Positions 12,940-25,829 of a stretch of DNA of 64,000 bases are shown piece after piece. The stretch's first letter is position 1. Each line of letters begins with the position of its first letter. Origin of the DNA: Cunninghamella blakesleeana (lineage: Eukaryota; Mucoromycota; Mucoromycetes; Mucorales; Cunninghamellaceae); NCBI GenBank assembly GCA_017871115.1, contig JAFCIZ010000010.1, forward strand, positions 585,001 through 649,000, in the 5' to 3' direction. The notes under the pieces were generated by a model. It searched no databases. It was not told the origin of the DNA and was given only the letters and a program-made list of their open reading frames with translations. The translations under genes were made by a program, and so were the position numbers.

Positions 12940-13744
12940 ATAAAGTAATTTGAACACAAACTTTTATAGGAATATGTCAAAATAAATGAATGGCTAGACT
13001 TTTCATAGTTCCACATTTTTGAATCAATGAAAACCAACAAGAACCTTAAAAAATAAGTGCTATAAAAATGAAACTCCGGATTACACTGAAAAAAAAAAAA
13101 AAAATAATAATTTATTAACATGGTTAATAAAATAGAAATGCATATTGACATTCGATTATTATTATTTATTTATTTCTTTTTTTTGGTTGATTCATTTCTT
13201 TTTTCTTTTTTTTTTTTTTTTCTTTATATTTTCTGATAAAAAATATAAAAACAATTAAACTGTTTGGGAAAAAGATATCATTAGATTGCATAAGTTATAT
13301 ATATAAGGTTCTAACTCAGATGGCCCCTCCGCGCCTCTTTCTTCGTGTTGAATGATAACGTTAGAAATGAAAGAAACATTATGTTTTATCTATAAAAGGC
13401 AACCACCAAATCATTTATTTATAGTAAATAGGTTACATATGTTAAAAAGCATTTGGTTTCTGACGTTTAATATGGACCTATCATATTTAACTCCATGTCA
13501 TCGGACCATATAACTAATAAATAATGAAAACTTTATATAGAAATGGATATTCTTTAATTTCACCAGAATTTTCATTTATTTCATAAAAAAAAAAAATAAT
13601 CATAAAATCATAATACACACAGACAATTAAATAATAAAACTAAACTAATAAAATGGATATAAAAAAATGATATATATATATATATATATATATATAATGG
13701 GAATATAAATAAAAAAAACAAGTATAAAAAAGAATCATTATAAA
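12390..13744. other. R1-R2 spacer
   Basis: 1.35 kb upstream of R1 and downstream of R2, AT-rich with TA and T runs and no convincing gene. The block at about 12970-13090 (tttataggaatatgtcaaa ... aaaccttaaaaaa ... aaactccggattac) is similar to about 20308-20405 in the R3-R4 spacer, so the two spacers are duplicates. Confidence 0.5.
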
Positions 13745-14843
13745 TTAGTGAGATGACATTCTTAATTGACAGGTCATGGCATTATAATGGCGTTGCTCTT
13801 CTTCTATAGAAGAACTGCTACTATTCTTTCTATTATTCTGAGGATGATGCATTGATTGTAATTGAATAAAATATTCATCATTCTCTTTTTCTTCTTCCTC
13901 TTCATGTTGCTGATGCTGTGATTGTTGTTGAAATAAATAAGTAGATGAAGGTGATGGTAAACTATATATATATTGGTCAGATAGATCTTTGTCCTTTTTC
14001 TTTTTCTTATGCTTGTCTTTTTCATCAATTTTTTTTTCTTTTTTTTCTATTTCTTCTTCTTTTTGTTGCTGTTGTTGTAGACATGCTAACGTATCTTGCC
14101 TAGTCCATAAACATCCGGCTTGTAATTTATTAGAAAGGGTTAAAGAATAACGATGTGAATCATTATCAGTTGTGGTTGTATTAAATGAATCCTTTTGTAC
14201 TTGTTGTTGGCTTGTATAATTTGTAGTTTCTGAATAATCATCATCCATAGATCCTATTGATAAATTATTAAACCCATTCAATAACTTGACACTATATAAA
14301 ATTAATAAAAAAATCGTAAGTGTTTTGGTTTTTCTTTCATTCTGTCTTTTTATTTTATTCAAAAAGCTTACTTTAATATAATAGCAAACTCTATAACACA
14401 AGATGCCAAAGGGCCATTAAATAATACAATGGTTGATATGATCATTGTATAAGTTGTATCCAACATAATTTTATATCTTGTAGAGGCATATAACATTTTT
14501 ACAATACAATATCCCCATAGACATAGCCCACCTATGAGAATAATAATCTTGACCTATATAAAAATATATAATTAAATTGTATAAGCTAAAGCCTCATTTT
14601 CTTTATATATATTACATACTTTTGCTGCACCTAGTTTTATTTTGACAATATTTTCTCGCAAGTTTCCTTGTGTTAAAACATGACTTTTTAAAAGTCTTAT
14701 TAATCGTAACCCAGATATCAAAATTAAACTTCCAAGAATAAAATCAAAGGAACCCAATAAATAATATATTGTTTCTGTCCATTTTTTTGCTTTATCAATA
14801 TCACCTATTTGTGCATAATAACCTGCTGTAATAGATATAGGCT

Positions 14844-14883
<40 letters not shown>

Positions 14884-15800
14884 AAAAAAAAAAAAGATAA
14901 AGGATATATATATATATTAATAAAAAGAAACTTCACACCATTCCATTTCGATTATTTTAAAACCTACATTAACAGTGATAATAGGAAACGCAATAACAAT
15001 AAAACCAACAACATCTACTGTTGATTGAGAACCAACCCAGGAAGCATATAAATTTTTGCTACTCTATAATTAATAAATAAAGTTATTTTTTCAATAAAAC
15101 TGCTATTATTTTTATTATCATCATTATTATTTTACATTTGCTAATGTATGACAAACACCGAAAAAATAACATGATAAAGCCGTTAAACCAATTTGCCAAG
15201 GAATTTCAAATAAAAGTGTCCTTAGAATCGCATTTCTTCCAATATCCAAAATCAAAATACTTGCATTTACTACTCGAGCTTATAATAATAAATAAATAGA
15301 ATTTAGTCGAACGTTGCTATTTATTATTACAATTATTAAAAAGCTTACAAAGGTTAAAAAGTAATACAAATAGAACCAAACTTTCTATAGGTTTGGGGCG
15401 CGGAATTTTGCCAGAAAAGTCGAAAACAGGCAGCTTTTTTAAATAAACACGATCAATGAATATCCCAAAAGCTAAAAAAGGAAATGGTCATTAGTTCCAC
15501 CACTTTTTTTTAATATTTTATAGATTATTATTTATATACCGATAAGTGTGGCTAGTCCACTCCAAAAAATATCAATCATATTAATAATATATAATCCACG
15601 AGATTGTAAACAATGGGTGATTGTCATCTAAATAAATAAATAAAAAAAATACGTGTATATAAATACATTAAATGGATACCAATATTTTTCGATTTACAAG
15701 TATTAGTTTTGTTTACTCTAAAATCACAGTGGCAATGAGTTTGATCACATACTCTCCAAAAAATAGGATCTCCTGGTGATTGGCGATTTGAATATTCCAT
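13745..15800 (-). CDS. R2: seven-TM receptor-like protein, type B
   Basis: Eight exons: complement(13745-14291, 14372-14553, 14620-14841, 14968-15063, 15136-15278, 15349-15471, 15540-15627, 15717-15800), 494 aa. N terminus is MEYSNRQSPGDPIFWRVC then CHCDFR; exon 2 begins MTITHC. Exon 3 has type B features: AFGIFIDRVYLKKLPVFDFSG then RPKPIES. Exon 5 reads SWVGSQ. The tail begins LLNGFNNLSIGS and has LWTRQDTLACL as its tryptophan motif. A long Lys/Glu/Gln run follows (residues about 370-405), then the closing SIEEEQRHYNAMT, Arg-Met-Ser-Ser-His and stop. Type A's GYxLSTF motif is missing and replaced by a Ser/Pro stretch. Both variable introns are present. The 3' end lies in a region of long TA runs. 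Family and role as for R11. Confidence 0.88.
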
Positions 15801-16446
15801 AAATAATGTTTATTTTAATTTATTTATTAAGTTTGATGGTACATATATAATAATATTAAAGATAATATATTAAAAGATAGAAAGAAATTAAACAAAAAAA
15901 TAAAATAATAAAAAAAGAAAGAGAAAAAAAGAGAAAAAAGAAAAAAGGAAATGAAATGGAAAAGAAATTAGTAACCGTACTTATTATTTATTTATGAAAC
16001 AGGTATATTTGTGAATCAAAAAAAAAAAGATCAGAGTACATACCTACAAGGGGACACTAGGGAAAAAAAAAAGAGGGAGTTGGGGAGAGGTTGATCGAGG
16101 GGAATATTGATGAAAATGATGATTCATATTCACATCTGTCAAAAAAGGAAACTTCGTCTTATTTTCTCATCATTCATTCTTTTCTTCATATTTTTCTTTT
16201 TTATTACCATATCAAAAAAAGCATCGACTCTATTTCATTCTTATTTTTTTTTTTTTTAATTAACGATATTTCGAACCACACTTTTTTTCTTTTTGGTTTT
16301 GAAAGTCGTGAAATTAGAAAAGAAACCTTATTTTTTAATTTTTACACAACATTCGTGTCATGTTTTTTAATTTTATATCATTTTATTTGTTACGCACCCT
16401 TTGACCTCAAAATAAAATAATCATTTTTTATTTTTATCAACTAGTA

Positions 16447-16450
<4 letters not shown>

Positions 16451-16482
<32 letters not shown>
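16451..16482. repeat. (GATT)8 microsatellite
   Basis: Eight perfect tandem copies of GATT in the R2-R3 spacer. There is no coding context. Confidence 0.95.
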
Positions 16483-16802
16483 ATTTGCTTTATTATTTTT
16501 GAATAGATCAAGTTAAATAAAAATCATGCGCTAAACAAGTTCTAGGTAGGTATATATATATAAAATCAAGAAAAAAAAAAAGTGACAAGTTTTTTTTTTC
16601 TTTTTCTTTTTTTTTTTTGTCGCTCGTTTACTAACAACACGAAATGTCGGAAATCAAAAAATTATTGTGTAAATTTGATGAAGTGTTATGCATGCTGTTG
16701 ATGTGTGAATAAAAACTTTAATTCTTTTTTTTTTTTTTTTTTCATCTCTACCCCAATCTTCTTAATCAAATTGAAAATAAAAAAAATATGGCTTATTATA
16801 AT

Positions 16803-16886
16803 GATACGTCAATATATATTATTGGATGTCCCTTTACTCTATTCAATCAAATCAGGAGAACAATCATTTTACTTTTCTTGGGTTAA
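16803..16886 (+). pseudogene. Relic of the 3' end of the 8740-9423 gene
   Basis: Read in the frame ending at 16886, this gives DTSIYIIGCP..., then a diverged stretch, then LFLG-stop. The 8740-9423 gene ends DTFIFIIGCP... IIYLG-stop. At DNA level attattggatgtcc is identical and similarity continues past the stop (ggttaaaaaa, then atatacaag versus atatacag). No upstream part of the gene is present. It lies about 380 bp from the 3' end of R3, as the parent lies about 690 bp from the 3' end of R1. Confidence 0.7.
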
Positions 16887-17104
16887 AAAAGAAAAATATA
16901 CAAGACATAATAGATAAATAATAAAAAAATTCTACTTTTATTATTACAGAAGAGGAAAAGAGATTATTATCCCCTTTTTTTGGATTGTTGTAAAAATAAT
17001 AAATATTAAAGGAAAAGGAAAGAGAAAAAAAGAAGAAAAAAAAGCAAAGTATAATACGTAATAATATAATTAGTTAAAGGTATAAAGTTTATAAAATATG
17101 TAGA

Positions 17105-17157
<53 letters not shown>

Positions 17158-17220
17158 CGTGTGTGTGCGTGATAACTTTTTTTTTTTTAATAATATACAT
17201 AAAGAAAAAGAAAATACATT

Positions 17221-17253
<33 letters not shown>

Positions 17254-17263
17254 ATGTGTGTGT

Positions 17264-19526
17264 TTATGGTTTATCTTCGACACGAGTAGAAGAAACTAGA
17301 TTTGATGCCGAGATGTTATTACCATTATATATAAAAGAAGAAACCTGAGAATCATTTTCATCCATACTAGTAGGAGAATGGCGATGTGGAGGAGGGGCTG
17401 ATCTAATCTGATTAGTCATAGCATTATAGTGGAATTGATCTTCTTCTACTTTTGACATATTAAAAGGATCCTTATTTGTAATATGATGATCAATAGTTAT
17501 ATTACTTGAAGAAGTAGAAGAATAATGATGATGATTTGCTGATTTTATTGCTTGATGTTGATATTGTTCAGGAAAAGTAGATAAAGCATAACCTAATTGT
17601 TGTTGATTTTGACTATGTTGTTGCTGTTGAAAATATGAATCAGTTGATTTTTTATCCACCCTTTCTAAACTTTGATCAGCATCATCATTTTGTGTGGCTG
17701 TTTGACAAAAATTTCTCCAATGTTCTAATTGAAAAGCAATAGGCTGATCATTTTGTGATTTGGAATTTGATAATTGATCTGTATATTTCTGTGATGTATC
17801 TAACCCAGAATTTCCAGGAGTTTTTTGGTTGCTTGAAGAACCAAGTGATAAGTTACTAAATCCATTTAACATTTTAATACTATATTAAAATAAGCAAAAA
17901 TATAGAGGAGTTGGATTAATAAAAATTACAATCACCCTATTCTTTTTTTTATGTTAAAAAACTTACTTTAAGAAAAGAGCAGCAATAACAATTGAACATG
18001 TTAATGGACCCATATATAAAGTTAAACAAGCTAAAACTATAGTTGATCCAAAACTATGCATAACGGCATATCTTGAAGCAGCATAATAGCCGATAAAAGT
18101 ACCATATCCCCATAAGCAACTACAAGCGATGAAAATAATAATTTTTGCCTAACAGATAATGATAAAAAAAAGTAAATAAATGGATGTTTTTATAAAATGA
18201 ATAAAATAGAATTTCATTTTTATAATTTATAATTATTATTACAACTTCATTTTTTTTTTTATTTTACCTTTGCTACACCAAGTTGAATTTTAACAATATT
18301 ATCCTGTCGATCGCCTTGAGCTAATAAATGATGTTTTAATAATCTCAATAATCGAATACCAGCTAAGAGAACTGAGGTTCCCATTAAAAAATCATGGCCA
18401 GTCCATATAAAATACATTGCATTTGTCCAGTCGCTTGCTTTTTGATAATCACCAATTTCAGAAAAATAGCCTGCTACAAAAGAAATAGGCTAAAAATATA
18501 TATATAATTAGTGACTCGATTATTTATTACTTTTCAATATATATACATATAGTTATGTAAACTTACAAGTGTTGTAAAAAGTGGAGCGCATAGCATAACG
18601 ATACAAATTAAATCTAAAATAAATTGAGATCTTATCCAACTTTTTGAAATAGTTTTACTACTCTATTTTACATATATATAATAATAATAATAATATAAAA
18701 GAGGATATATACATGTATACTTTATTAGTATGAGTTTGCTTATAATTAGCTTTCATTAAATATATATTTTCTTACATTAGCCAAAGTATGAAAAACTCCA
18801 AAAAAATAACTTGATAAACCACCCATAGCAAATAACCAAGGCAATTCAAAAAAGAAAGATCGTATAATCCCGTTTACCCCAGTATCTGAAAGGATAATAA
18901 TAACGTCGATTAGTCTCGCTATATAAACAAAGGAATCAATTAATAAATGGAAAAGAAAAGAGAGAAATTATGAAAGTGAGTATTTACAATTATAGGCCGG
19001 TGACATTATTTATTATTGTTATTGTTATTATAGTATACGTACTGATATTAAACATGGCACCAAACAAACACATAGTTTCTATAGGTTTAGGTCTTGGTAA
19101 TCTTCCAGTAAAATCAAATAACTGCTGGTTCTTATATACTACTCTATGAAAAGTATAACCTAATACTATAATGATAATGAATAAGAATAATGTTAATATG
19201 TGATTCTAGACTTACTTATCCCTTTTAACATGTTTTTAAATTTTATTTGTATTTTACATATGATAGCATTTATTATAGACCATATTATAGTAATGATATA
19301 TATAATTTTTAAGGCATCGGCTTCTATACAGTGTGTAATAGTTAACTATTTATTAAATTAAAAAATAAATATGACACGCAAGACATATAAGGTAATCCTT
19401 TCTTTTTTTAGTTGATTTTTTTATATGTTTGTTATTATTTACTCTAAAGTCACAATGACATGTATCGCCTTCACATATTCTCCAAAATGCTGGTTCGTTA
19501 GGTGCTAAATGATTTGAATAGTCCAT
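17264..19526 (-). CDS. R3: seven-TM receptor-like protein, type A
   Basis: Eight exons: complement(17264-17879, 17967-18148, 18268-18489, 18567-18662, 18776-18918, 19043-19165, 19258-19345, 19443-19526), 517 aa, the longest member. It starts MDYSNHLAPNEPAFWRIC, then CHCDFR and LTITHC. It is the sister of R1: both have a Thr/Ser-rich exon 5 (SSKTISKSW), a GY(Y/F)GAA-type exon 7 and the same tail plan (GFSNLSLGSSSNQKTPGNSG, QLEHWR, QLGYALSTFPEQ, SKVEEDQFHYNAMTNQIRS, Pro/His patch, IYNGNN). Both variable introns are present; at the TK/VK junction the residue after the intron is Ala instead of Val. The stop codon abuts a GT/TA microsatellite. Duplication of an R1-R2 unit is the simplest origin. 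Confidence 0.88.
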
Positions 19527-20868
19527 ATTTTCATTAATTTTATAAGCTCATAAAATGTATATGTATATTTATAAGTGTGTGTGTGTGTAAGCAAAAAGAA
19601 AAAAGTATAATGATCTGTGTATATTTAAATGATATATAATAGGAAGATATAAGCTATGTTATTATAGTAATGAAAAATTAAAGTAAAAAATTTAAGTAAA
19701 AAAAAAGTAAAAGAAAAATGAAAGAAAAGGAACAAAGAGAAAATTAATATTAGTTGTCTATTTTAAAAAAAAAAAAAAAAGAACGCAGAAATTAAACTCC
19801 GTTTATGGTAATTTTGCAATACGTAAAATGTATGAATGAAACACCCATTTCCAATCCCTCCCTTATTATTATTATTCTTATTAAAATTATTATTATTATT
19901 ATTATTATTTTGTAAATGAGTAAAAAAAAAAAAAAATGATGTACCTAATATATATAATCTTAATTTTTATTATACATATTATGATTATTATTAATGTGAT
20001 TTCTCTCCCTTTATATTATTATTCTGTATTCATGTAGATTGACATCAACCTCCCTCTCTCTTCTCTTAAAAATTTGTCTTTCCCACACACAGATATAAAT
20101 AAACAAATAACAATAGCTCCCAAAAAAAAAACCAAAAAAAAACAAAAAAAACAAAAAAAACAAAAAAACAAAAAAAAACAAAAAACATAAATACAAACAT
20201 AGAATAGAACAATCATAGAATGTTCATTATTATTTATTGTTATGATAAATAATAATATATGTACATGTTAATATATAATACTTTATAGTGATTGGTAAAG
20301 GCTGTTTTATAGGAAGATGTCAAAAAAGGGAGATGTAATGTATGGTTTACACTTTAAACGTATTGGGAAAACCTTAAAAAAAATAAAAATAATTAAACTC
20401 TGTATTACTTTAATAATATAAAAAAAAAAACACATCATTTTTTTTTTTTTCATATGTAGTTTATAAAAAATATTTATATATAATTCTTATACTTATTCTT
20501 TTTCTTTCTTTCTTTTATTTAAAACATATATATATATATTAAATTTAATACTCCATTCCCAAAAATAAACTTTAAATAAATCGGCCATTTTATTTCTCCG
20601 AATTTTATTGTAAAAGATGTTTAATGCATAAAAAAGATCAAAGTATACACAGCCACAGCATGTCACATTATATTTTTTAAAAAAAATAAAAGATTGAAAT
20701 CTATTGTACTAAATAAAATAATAATATATAATGGGAATACAAGATAAGATAAAAAAAAAAGTTTAAGTTTCTGGATAAAAAGAAAAAAATGATAAAATGT
20801 CCAAGTAAAAAAAGAAAATGAATCAATACATATATATACAAAGGATGAAGTAAAATGAAAAATATAAA
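19527..20868. other. R3-R4 spacer with A(7-9)C repeat
   Basis: 1.34 kb without a gene. A run of A-tracts separated by single C bases lies at about 20120-20187. The block at about 20308-20405 matches the R1-R2 spacer. Apparent open frames across the A/C repeat are simple-sequence artefacts. Confidence 0.5.
20120..20187. repeat. (A7-9 C)n periodic tract
   Basis: About eight A-tracts of 6-10 bases, each separated by one or two C. The period is about 9 bp, roughly one helical turn, which could give intrinsic curvature (inference). It produces long spurious Phe-rich frames on the minus strand. Confidence 0.85.
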
Positions 20869-22984
20869 TTAATGAGATGGCATTCTTAATTGATACGCCA
20901 AGGCGTTGTATTGGCGTTGATCTTCTTCCACAGAAGATTCATTGCTCTTCTTCCCACCATCTTCAAGTTGCTGTTGTTGTTGAAGTAAATAAGTGGATGA
21001 AAGTGATGATAAATGATAGGTATGATGATCAGCTGATTCGTTACATCCCCTTCTGTATCGATCTTCTTCGTCATCTTTTTGTTGTTGTTCTTGTTGCAGG
21101 CATGCTAATGTATCTTGCCTCGTCCATATATTTTCCGTTTGCAATCTATTAGAGAGGGAGAAAGAATGACGATGATCATCATCATGGTCTGTTGATTTAG
21201 ATGTATTCTTTTGGTGTTCTTGCTGTTGTTGACTTGTATAATCAGCACTATCTGAATAATCATTACCCGTAGATCCTATTGATAAGTTGTTAAATCCATT
21301 TAATAATTTGACACTATTAAAAAGAGATAGGAAAATATATACCATGTTAGTGAATAACCTTTTACCTTAATTATTTATCTATCTACCTTTTTTTATAATG
21401 AAACATGAAAAAAAAAAAAAAAACTCACTTTAGAATGATAGCAAATTCTATAATGCAAGAAGCCAAAGGTCCATTAAATAAAATGATTGAAGTAATAACA
21501 ATCGTATAAGGTTGATCTAACATAATAGTATATCTTGAAGAAGCATAAAGGTTAATTACAATACAATATCCCCATAAACATGCACAGCCAATAATACTAA
21601 TAATCTTGATCTAGTGAGTAAATAAATAAGAAATATATGATAATAATGGCAATGCATGTGTAAGTTAAAATGATCCATCAAGTAATAATATATATTTTTC
21701 TTTTCTTTTTCTTCTTTCAATAGAGGGTAATTATCATTATGTACCTTTGCCGCACCTAGTTTTATTTTGACAATGTTTTCTCGCAAGTTTCCTTGTGTTG
21801 ATAAATGGCGCTTTAAAACCTTTATTAATCGTAATCCGGCAATTAATATTAGACTGCCAATAATAAAATCAAAAGCTCCCCATGAATAATAAATAGCCTC
21901 TGTCCATTTTGTTGCATTATCAATATCACCTATTTGTGCATAATAACCTGCTGTAAGGGATATGGGCTATATATTAAAATAAAAAGTGGAAAAATAAGAA
22001 AAAACCTTAAATTTTAAAATTCAAACTCAGGATGATGATCGATATTAAGTTTTTTTTTTTAAAAAAAAAACTTACATTGATGACAAGAATAGGCATTGCA
22101 ATAACCACAAAACCAACTATATCTACTATTGATTGAGACCCAACCCAAGAACTATATAAATGTTGACTACTCTAGAATAAATAAAATGAAATATGTAAAA
22201 AGTCAATATTTACTATTATTATTAATACTATTTTTAAAGATCATAATGACGGTACATTGGCTAATGTATGACAAACACCAAAAAAATAACATGATAGAGC
22301 TGTCATCCCTAACTGCCATGGTACTTCAAATAAGACTGCTCTTAAAATGGCATTTCGTCCAATATCCAGTATTAAAATACTTGCATTTAATACTCGAACT
22401 TGTTAAAAATAAAAATAAAAAAATATTTAATAATTATTTTTAAAAATTAATTAAATATAAATACATTTATTTTTATTTTATTTCATTTTATTTAATTTTT
22501 TTTTTTTTTTATTTCCCAGCTTACAAACATTAAAAAAAAATACAAAAAATACTAAACTTTCAACAGGCTTAGGTCGAGGAACTTTTCCAGAAAAATCGAA
22601 AATTGGCAATTTTTTTAAATAAAGACGATCGATTAAAATTCCAAATGCTATATAAACAAGATAAATATAAATTAATGAGACTCTTTTTTTTAATAAATAA
22701 ATAAATGAATGAATGAATGAATGCATTTCTATAATTACCAATTATAGTAGCTAAACCGCTCCAAACAATATCAATCATATTAATAATGTATAAACCTCGA
22801 TGATCTAAACAGTGTGTGATTGTCATCTAAAATTAAAAAAAAATAAATTATCATTTGCTTTTTGATCCATGTTTATGTTTTATGAATGTATATATATTAC
22901 TCTAAAATCACAATGACAATACTGATCATCACATAATCGCCAAAATATCGGATCTCCTGGTGATTGTCTGTTTGAATATTCCAT
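20869..22984 (-). CDS. R4: seven-TM receptor-like protein, type B
   Basis: Eight exons: complement(20869-21313, 21429-21610, 21745-21966, 22076-22171, 22256-22398, 22525-22647, 22739-22826, 22901-22984), 460 aa. It starts MEYSNRQSPGDPIFWRLC, then CHCDFR and MTITHC. Exon 3 reads AFGILIDRLYLKKLPIFDFS and RPKPVES. It is close to R2 and R5. The tail has GFNNLSIGSTGND, SNRLQTENIWTRQDTLACLQ, a Ser/Leu patch and SVEEDQRQYNALAYQLRMPS. The last-motif Thr is replaced by Ala, unlike most members. Both variable introns are present; the pre-tail intron starts GTGAGT and the exon 4 donor is GTACCG, less canonical than the rest. All exons keep family lengths and frame. Confidence 0.87.
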
Positions 22985-24415
22985 ATATAACTTTTTTTAT
23001 TACTGCTATGTTTTTTAATTTTTTTTTATAAAGATGGATAATACATATATAATTAATAATAATGAGAAAGGACAAAAGAAAAAGAGTGAGAATATATATT
23101 TGTAAGAAGAAAAAACGGGGGAAAGAAAAGAGAAAGAAAAGAAAAGGAATAAAAAAATAATGGTAATAATAATTATTTATAAATTAGCTGTTTAGATAAG
23201 CTGTGCTTTCTCTCCTCTTATTATTTACTCTCTCTTTAAAAAAAGTTGAGAGCGAAAAGATGGAGGAGGCGTATTTATTGAGGAGGAAAGGCTGATCTTT
23301 ATTTTACTTTATTATTATAATTATTATTATTATTATTCATATGTAATTTTACTCTTTTTGTCCTTTTCTTTCTATTCTTTTCTTTTTTTTTTTCTGTTTT
23401 ATTTCTATATTAATAAAAGCACCGACTTCCTTTTAATGTTATTATATATATATACAGTCAATAAATTATATTTATTTTTGGTTCCCGATATTGTCCTTGT
23501 AGAGTTTAAAAATAAAATAAAAAATCTTGTCCTTTTTTTTTATTATTTTTGAGCTGGTCGTTTCAAAATAATACATACATTAATATAAATATTTTTTTGA
23601 AACGATAAAAAATAAAAAATATTTATTTATGGCTATGTTTATTTTTTCTAAAAAAAATACCATACATGAAAATGACGATGCGTGAATTCAAAACTTTAAA
23701 AATAAAAGAATCAATATGTACGCGGAGATGTATCATTTCTCTCTTTACTTTTTTCTCCATCATTACACAAAACCAAGTTAAAATACATCTATACCATTTC
23801 TGGGATTAGATGATCGTTTTTTTTTTTTTGGGAGGGAGGGAAACAGAGTGTGGGGTTTTGTTATTATTACTAGTGTTTTTTAAAAAATATGTCGTCTGTA
23901 TAGATATAAACAAAAACAAAGCTAACAAAAAAAATTTTTTTTCGAAAAAAAAGAAAGAATGAAATTGTTTTAAAAATGAATATTTAGAGATTATATATAT
24001 ATATAGTAAGGTAAAAATCTTTATTCACATCAAGATGACTTTTTATTTATGACAGCACTGACTTTAAAAAAAGTCGTGCACTATTTTTTTCTTGAAAAAA
24101 CGATAATCTGATTTCAGAAATAGAGTATATGTATAAAGATCTTTTTTTTTTAACATTAACATATCAAATGTGTCCTCGAGCTTTCATACCTAAAAGAATA
24201 AAATAAAAGTATAGGTTCATAAAACAAATTTTAATATTATATGATTTTTTCTTTTTATCGCATAAAGTATCATTTATACATATATATATATATAGCAAAA
24301 AAAAAAAAAAAAAATAGATTTATAATTATAAATTATGGGAATAAATAAATAGGGTTTATAAAAAAAATTCAAAATGTATATATATATACAAAGGATTATG
24401 TAATAAATAAATAAA
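22985..24415. other. R4-R5 spacer
   Basis: 1.43 kb without a gene. At 23271-23298 lies a block (ggcgtatttattgaggagg...) shared with R5's upstream region. At about 23712-23776 there is ggagatgtat...atcattacacaaaacca, which matches about 27131-27175 in the R5-R6 spacer. Poly-T and TA runs make up most of the rest. Confidence 0.5.
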
Positions 24416-25798
24416 TTAATGAGATGGCATTCTAAATTGAGACGTCATAGCATTATAATGACGTTGATCTTCTTCTATAGAAGATTCATTACTCTTTTTC
24501 CCATTATCTTGACGATGATGCTGTTGTATTGATTGTAAATGAATAAAAGATCCATCGTCTTCTTCGTGTTGATAATGATGAAATGAATAGGTAGATGAAG
24601 GTGATGATAAATTATCAGGTGAACACTTTTTGTTGTTAGTATTATTTATTCTATATTGTTCGCCATCTTCGTTATCTTGTTGACATGCCAATGTGTCTCG
24701 TCTTGACCATAAATTTTCTCCTTGTAGTTTATTGGAAAATGAAAATGAATGTCGATGATGATCATCCATTGATATATTTGTATTAAATGTTTCTTTTTGA
24801 GGTTGTTGACTTGTATAAACTGTATTATCTGAATTAAATTCATCTATTGAGCCTATTGATAAATTGCTAATTCCATTTAATAACTTGATACTATTATAAA
24901 AAAATAAAAAAAGTAAATATATTATTAATGAATGATTTTGTTCCTTACACTATATCTTCATTTATTTTAATTTATTTGAATACCCACTTTAAAATAATAG
25001 CGAATTCTATAATGCAAGTAGCTAATGGACCATTAAATAAAGTGATGGAAGTAATAACGATTGTATAGGGTGTATCCAGCATAATATAATATCTTGAAGA
25101 GGCATATAGAGTAATAACAGCACAATATCCCCATAAGCACGCGCAGCCAATAACAATAATAATCTTGACCTATATATATTGAAAAGTTGTAACGATCAAT
25201 ACCTTAAATAACAATAACAAACTCATTCTTTCTTCCTTTTTGTATTTTTTATATATAATTATTATTATCATTTACTTTTGTTGCGCCCAGTTTTATTTTA
25301 ACAATATTTTCGCGCAAGTTTCCTTGGGTTAACAAATGGCCTTTTAGAAGCCTTAATAAACGTAACCCTGAAATCAAAATCATACTTCCAATAATAAAAT
25401 CAAAAGCACCCCATGAATAATAAATAGCTTCTGTCCATATTGTTGCATTATTAACATCGCCTATTTGTGCATAATAACCTGCTACAATGGATATAATCTA
25501 TTTTATATGTTTCAAAGAATATAAAAATTAATGAGTGAAAGGTAAGGAAAATTGGGATTTGATTTTTAAATTTAAAATTTTAAAAAATTAAACTCAGTAG
25601 GATGATCAATTCTATTTTATTTTTAAAAAAACCTTACATTGATGACAATAATTGGTAATGCAATAACAACAAAACCAACAACATCCACTGCTGATTGAGA
25701 TCCAACCCATGAATTATACAAATGTCGGCTACTCTATAATAAATAAATTAAAATGAATAAAATTAGTTTTTTTTAACAATAATGATGATGGTTACCAG

Positions 25799-25829
<31 letters not shown>

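Larger units (their letters stand above)
15801..17263. other. R2-R3 spacer with promoter block, GATT repeat and gene relic
   Basis: Upstream of R2 there is a purine-rich tract (about 15875-15970). A block at about 16090-16150 resembles the regions upstream of R4 and R5. (GATT)8 lies at 16451-16482. The relic of the 8740-9423 gene is at 16803-16886 (separate entry). TA then GT repeats precede the R3 stop (17108-17170, 17221-17263). Open frames at 16091-16420 and 16705-16917 are not convincing genes. Confidence 0.5.

Noticed and set aside
16091..16420. 109-codon open frame upstream of R2
   Set aside because: Phe/Ser-rich from T tracts and overlaps the conserved upstream block of type B genes.
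16705..16917. 70-codon open frame over the relic
   Set aside because: It is in a different frame from the part homologous to the 8740-9423 gene; only the relic is supported.
17006..17348. Thr/His and Val/Cys repeat proteins on both strands
   Set aside because: Translation of TA and GT microsatellites.
20011..20216. Phe-rich membrane-protein-like frames
   Set aside because: Translation of the A(7-9)C repeat.
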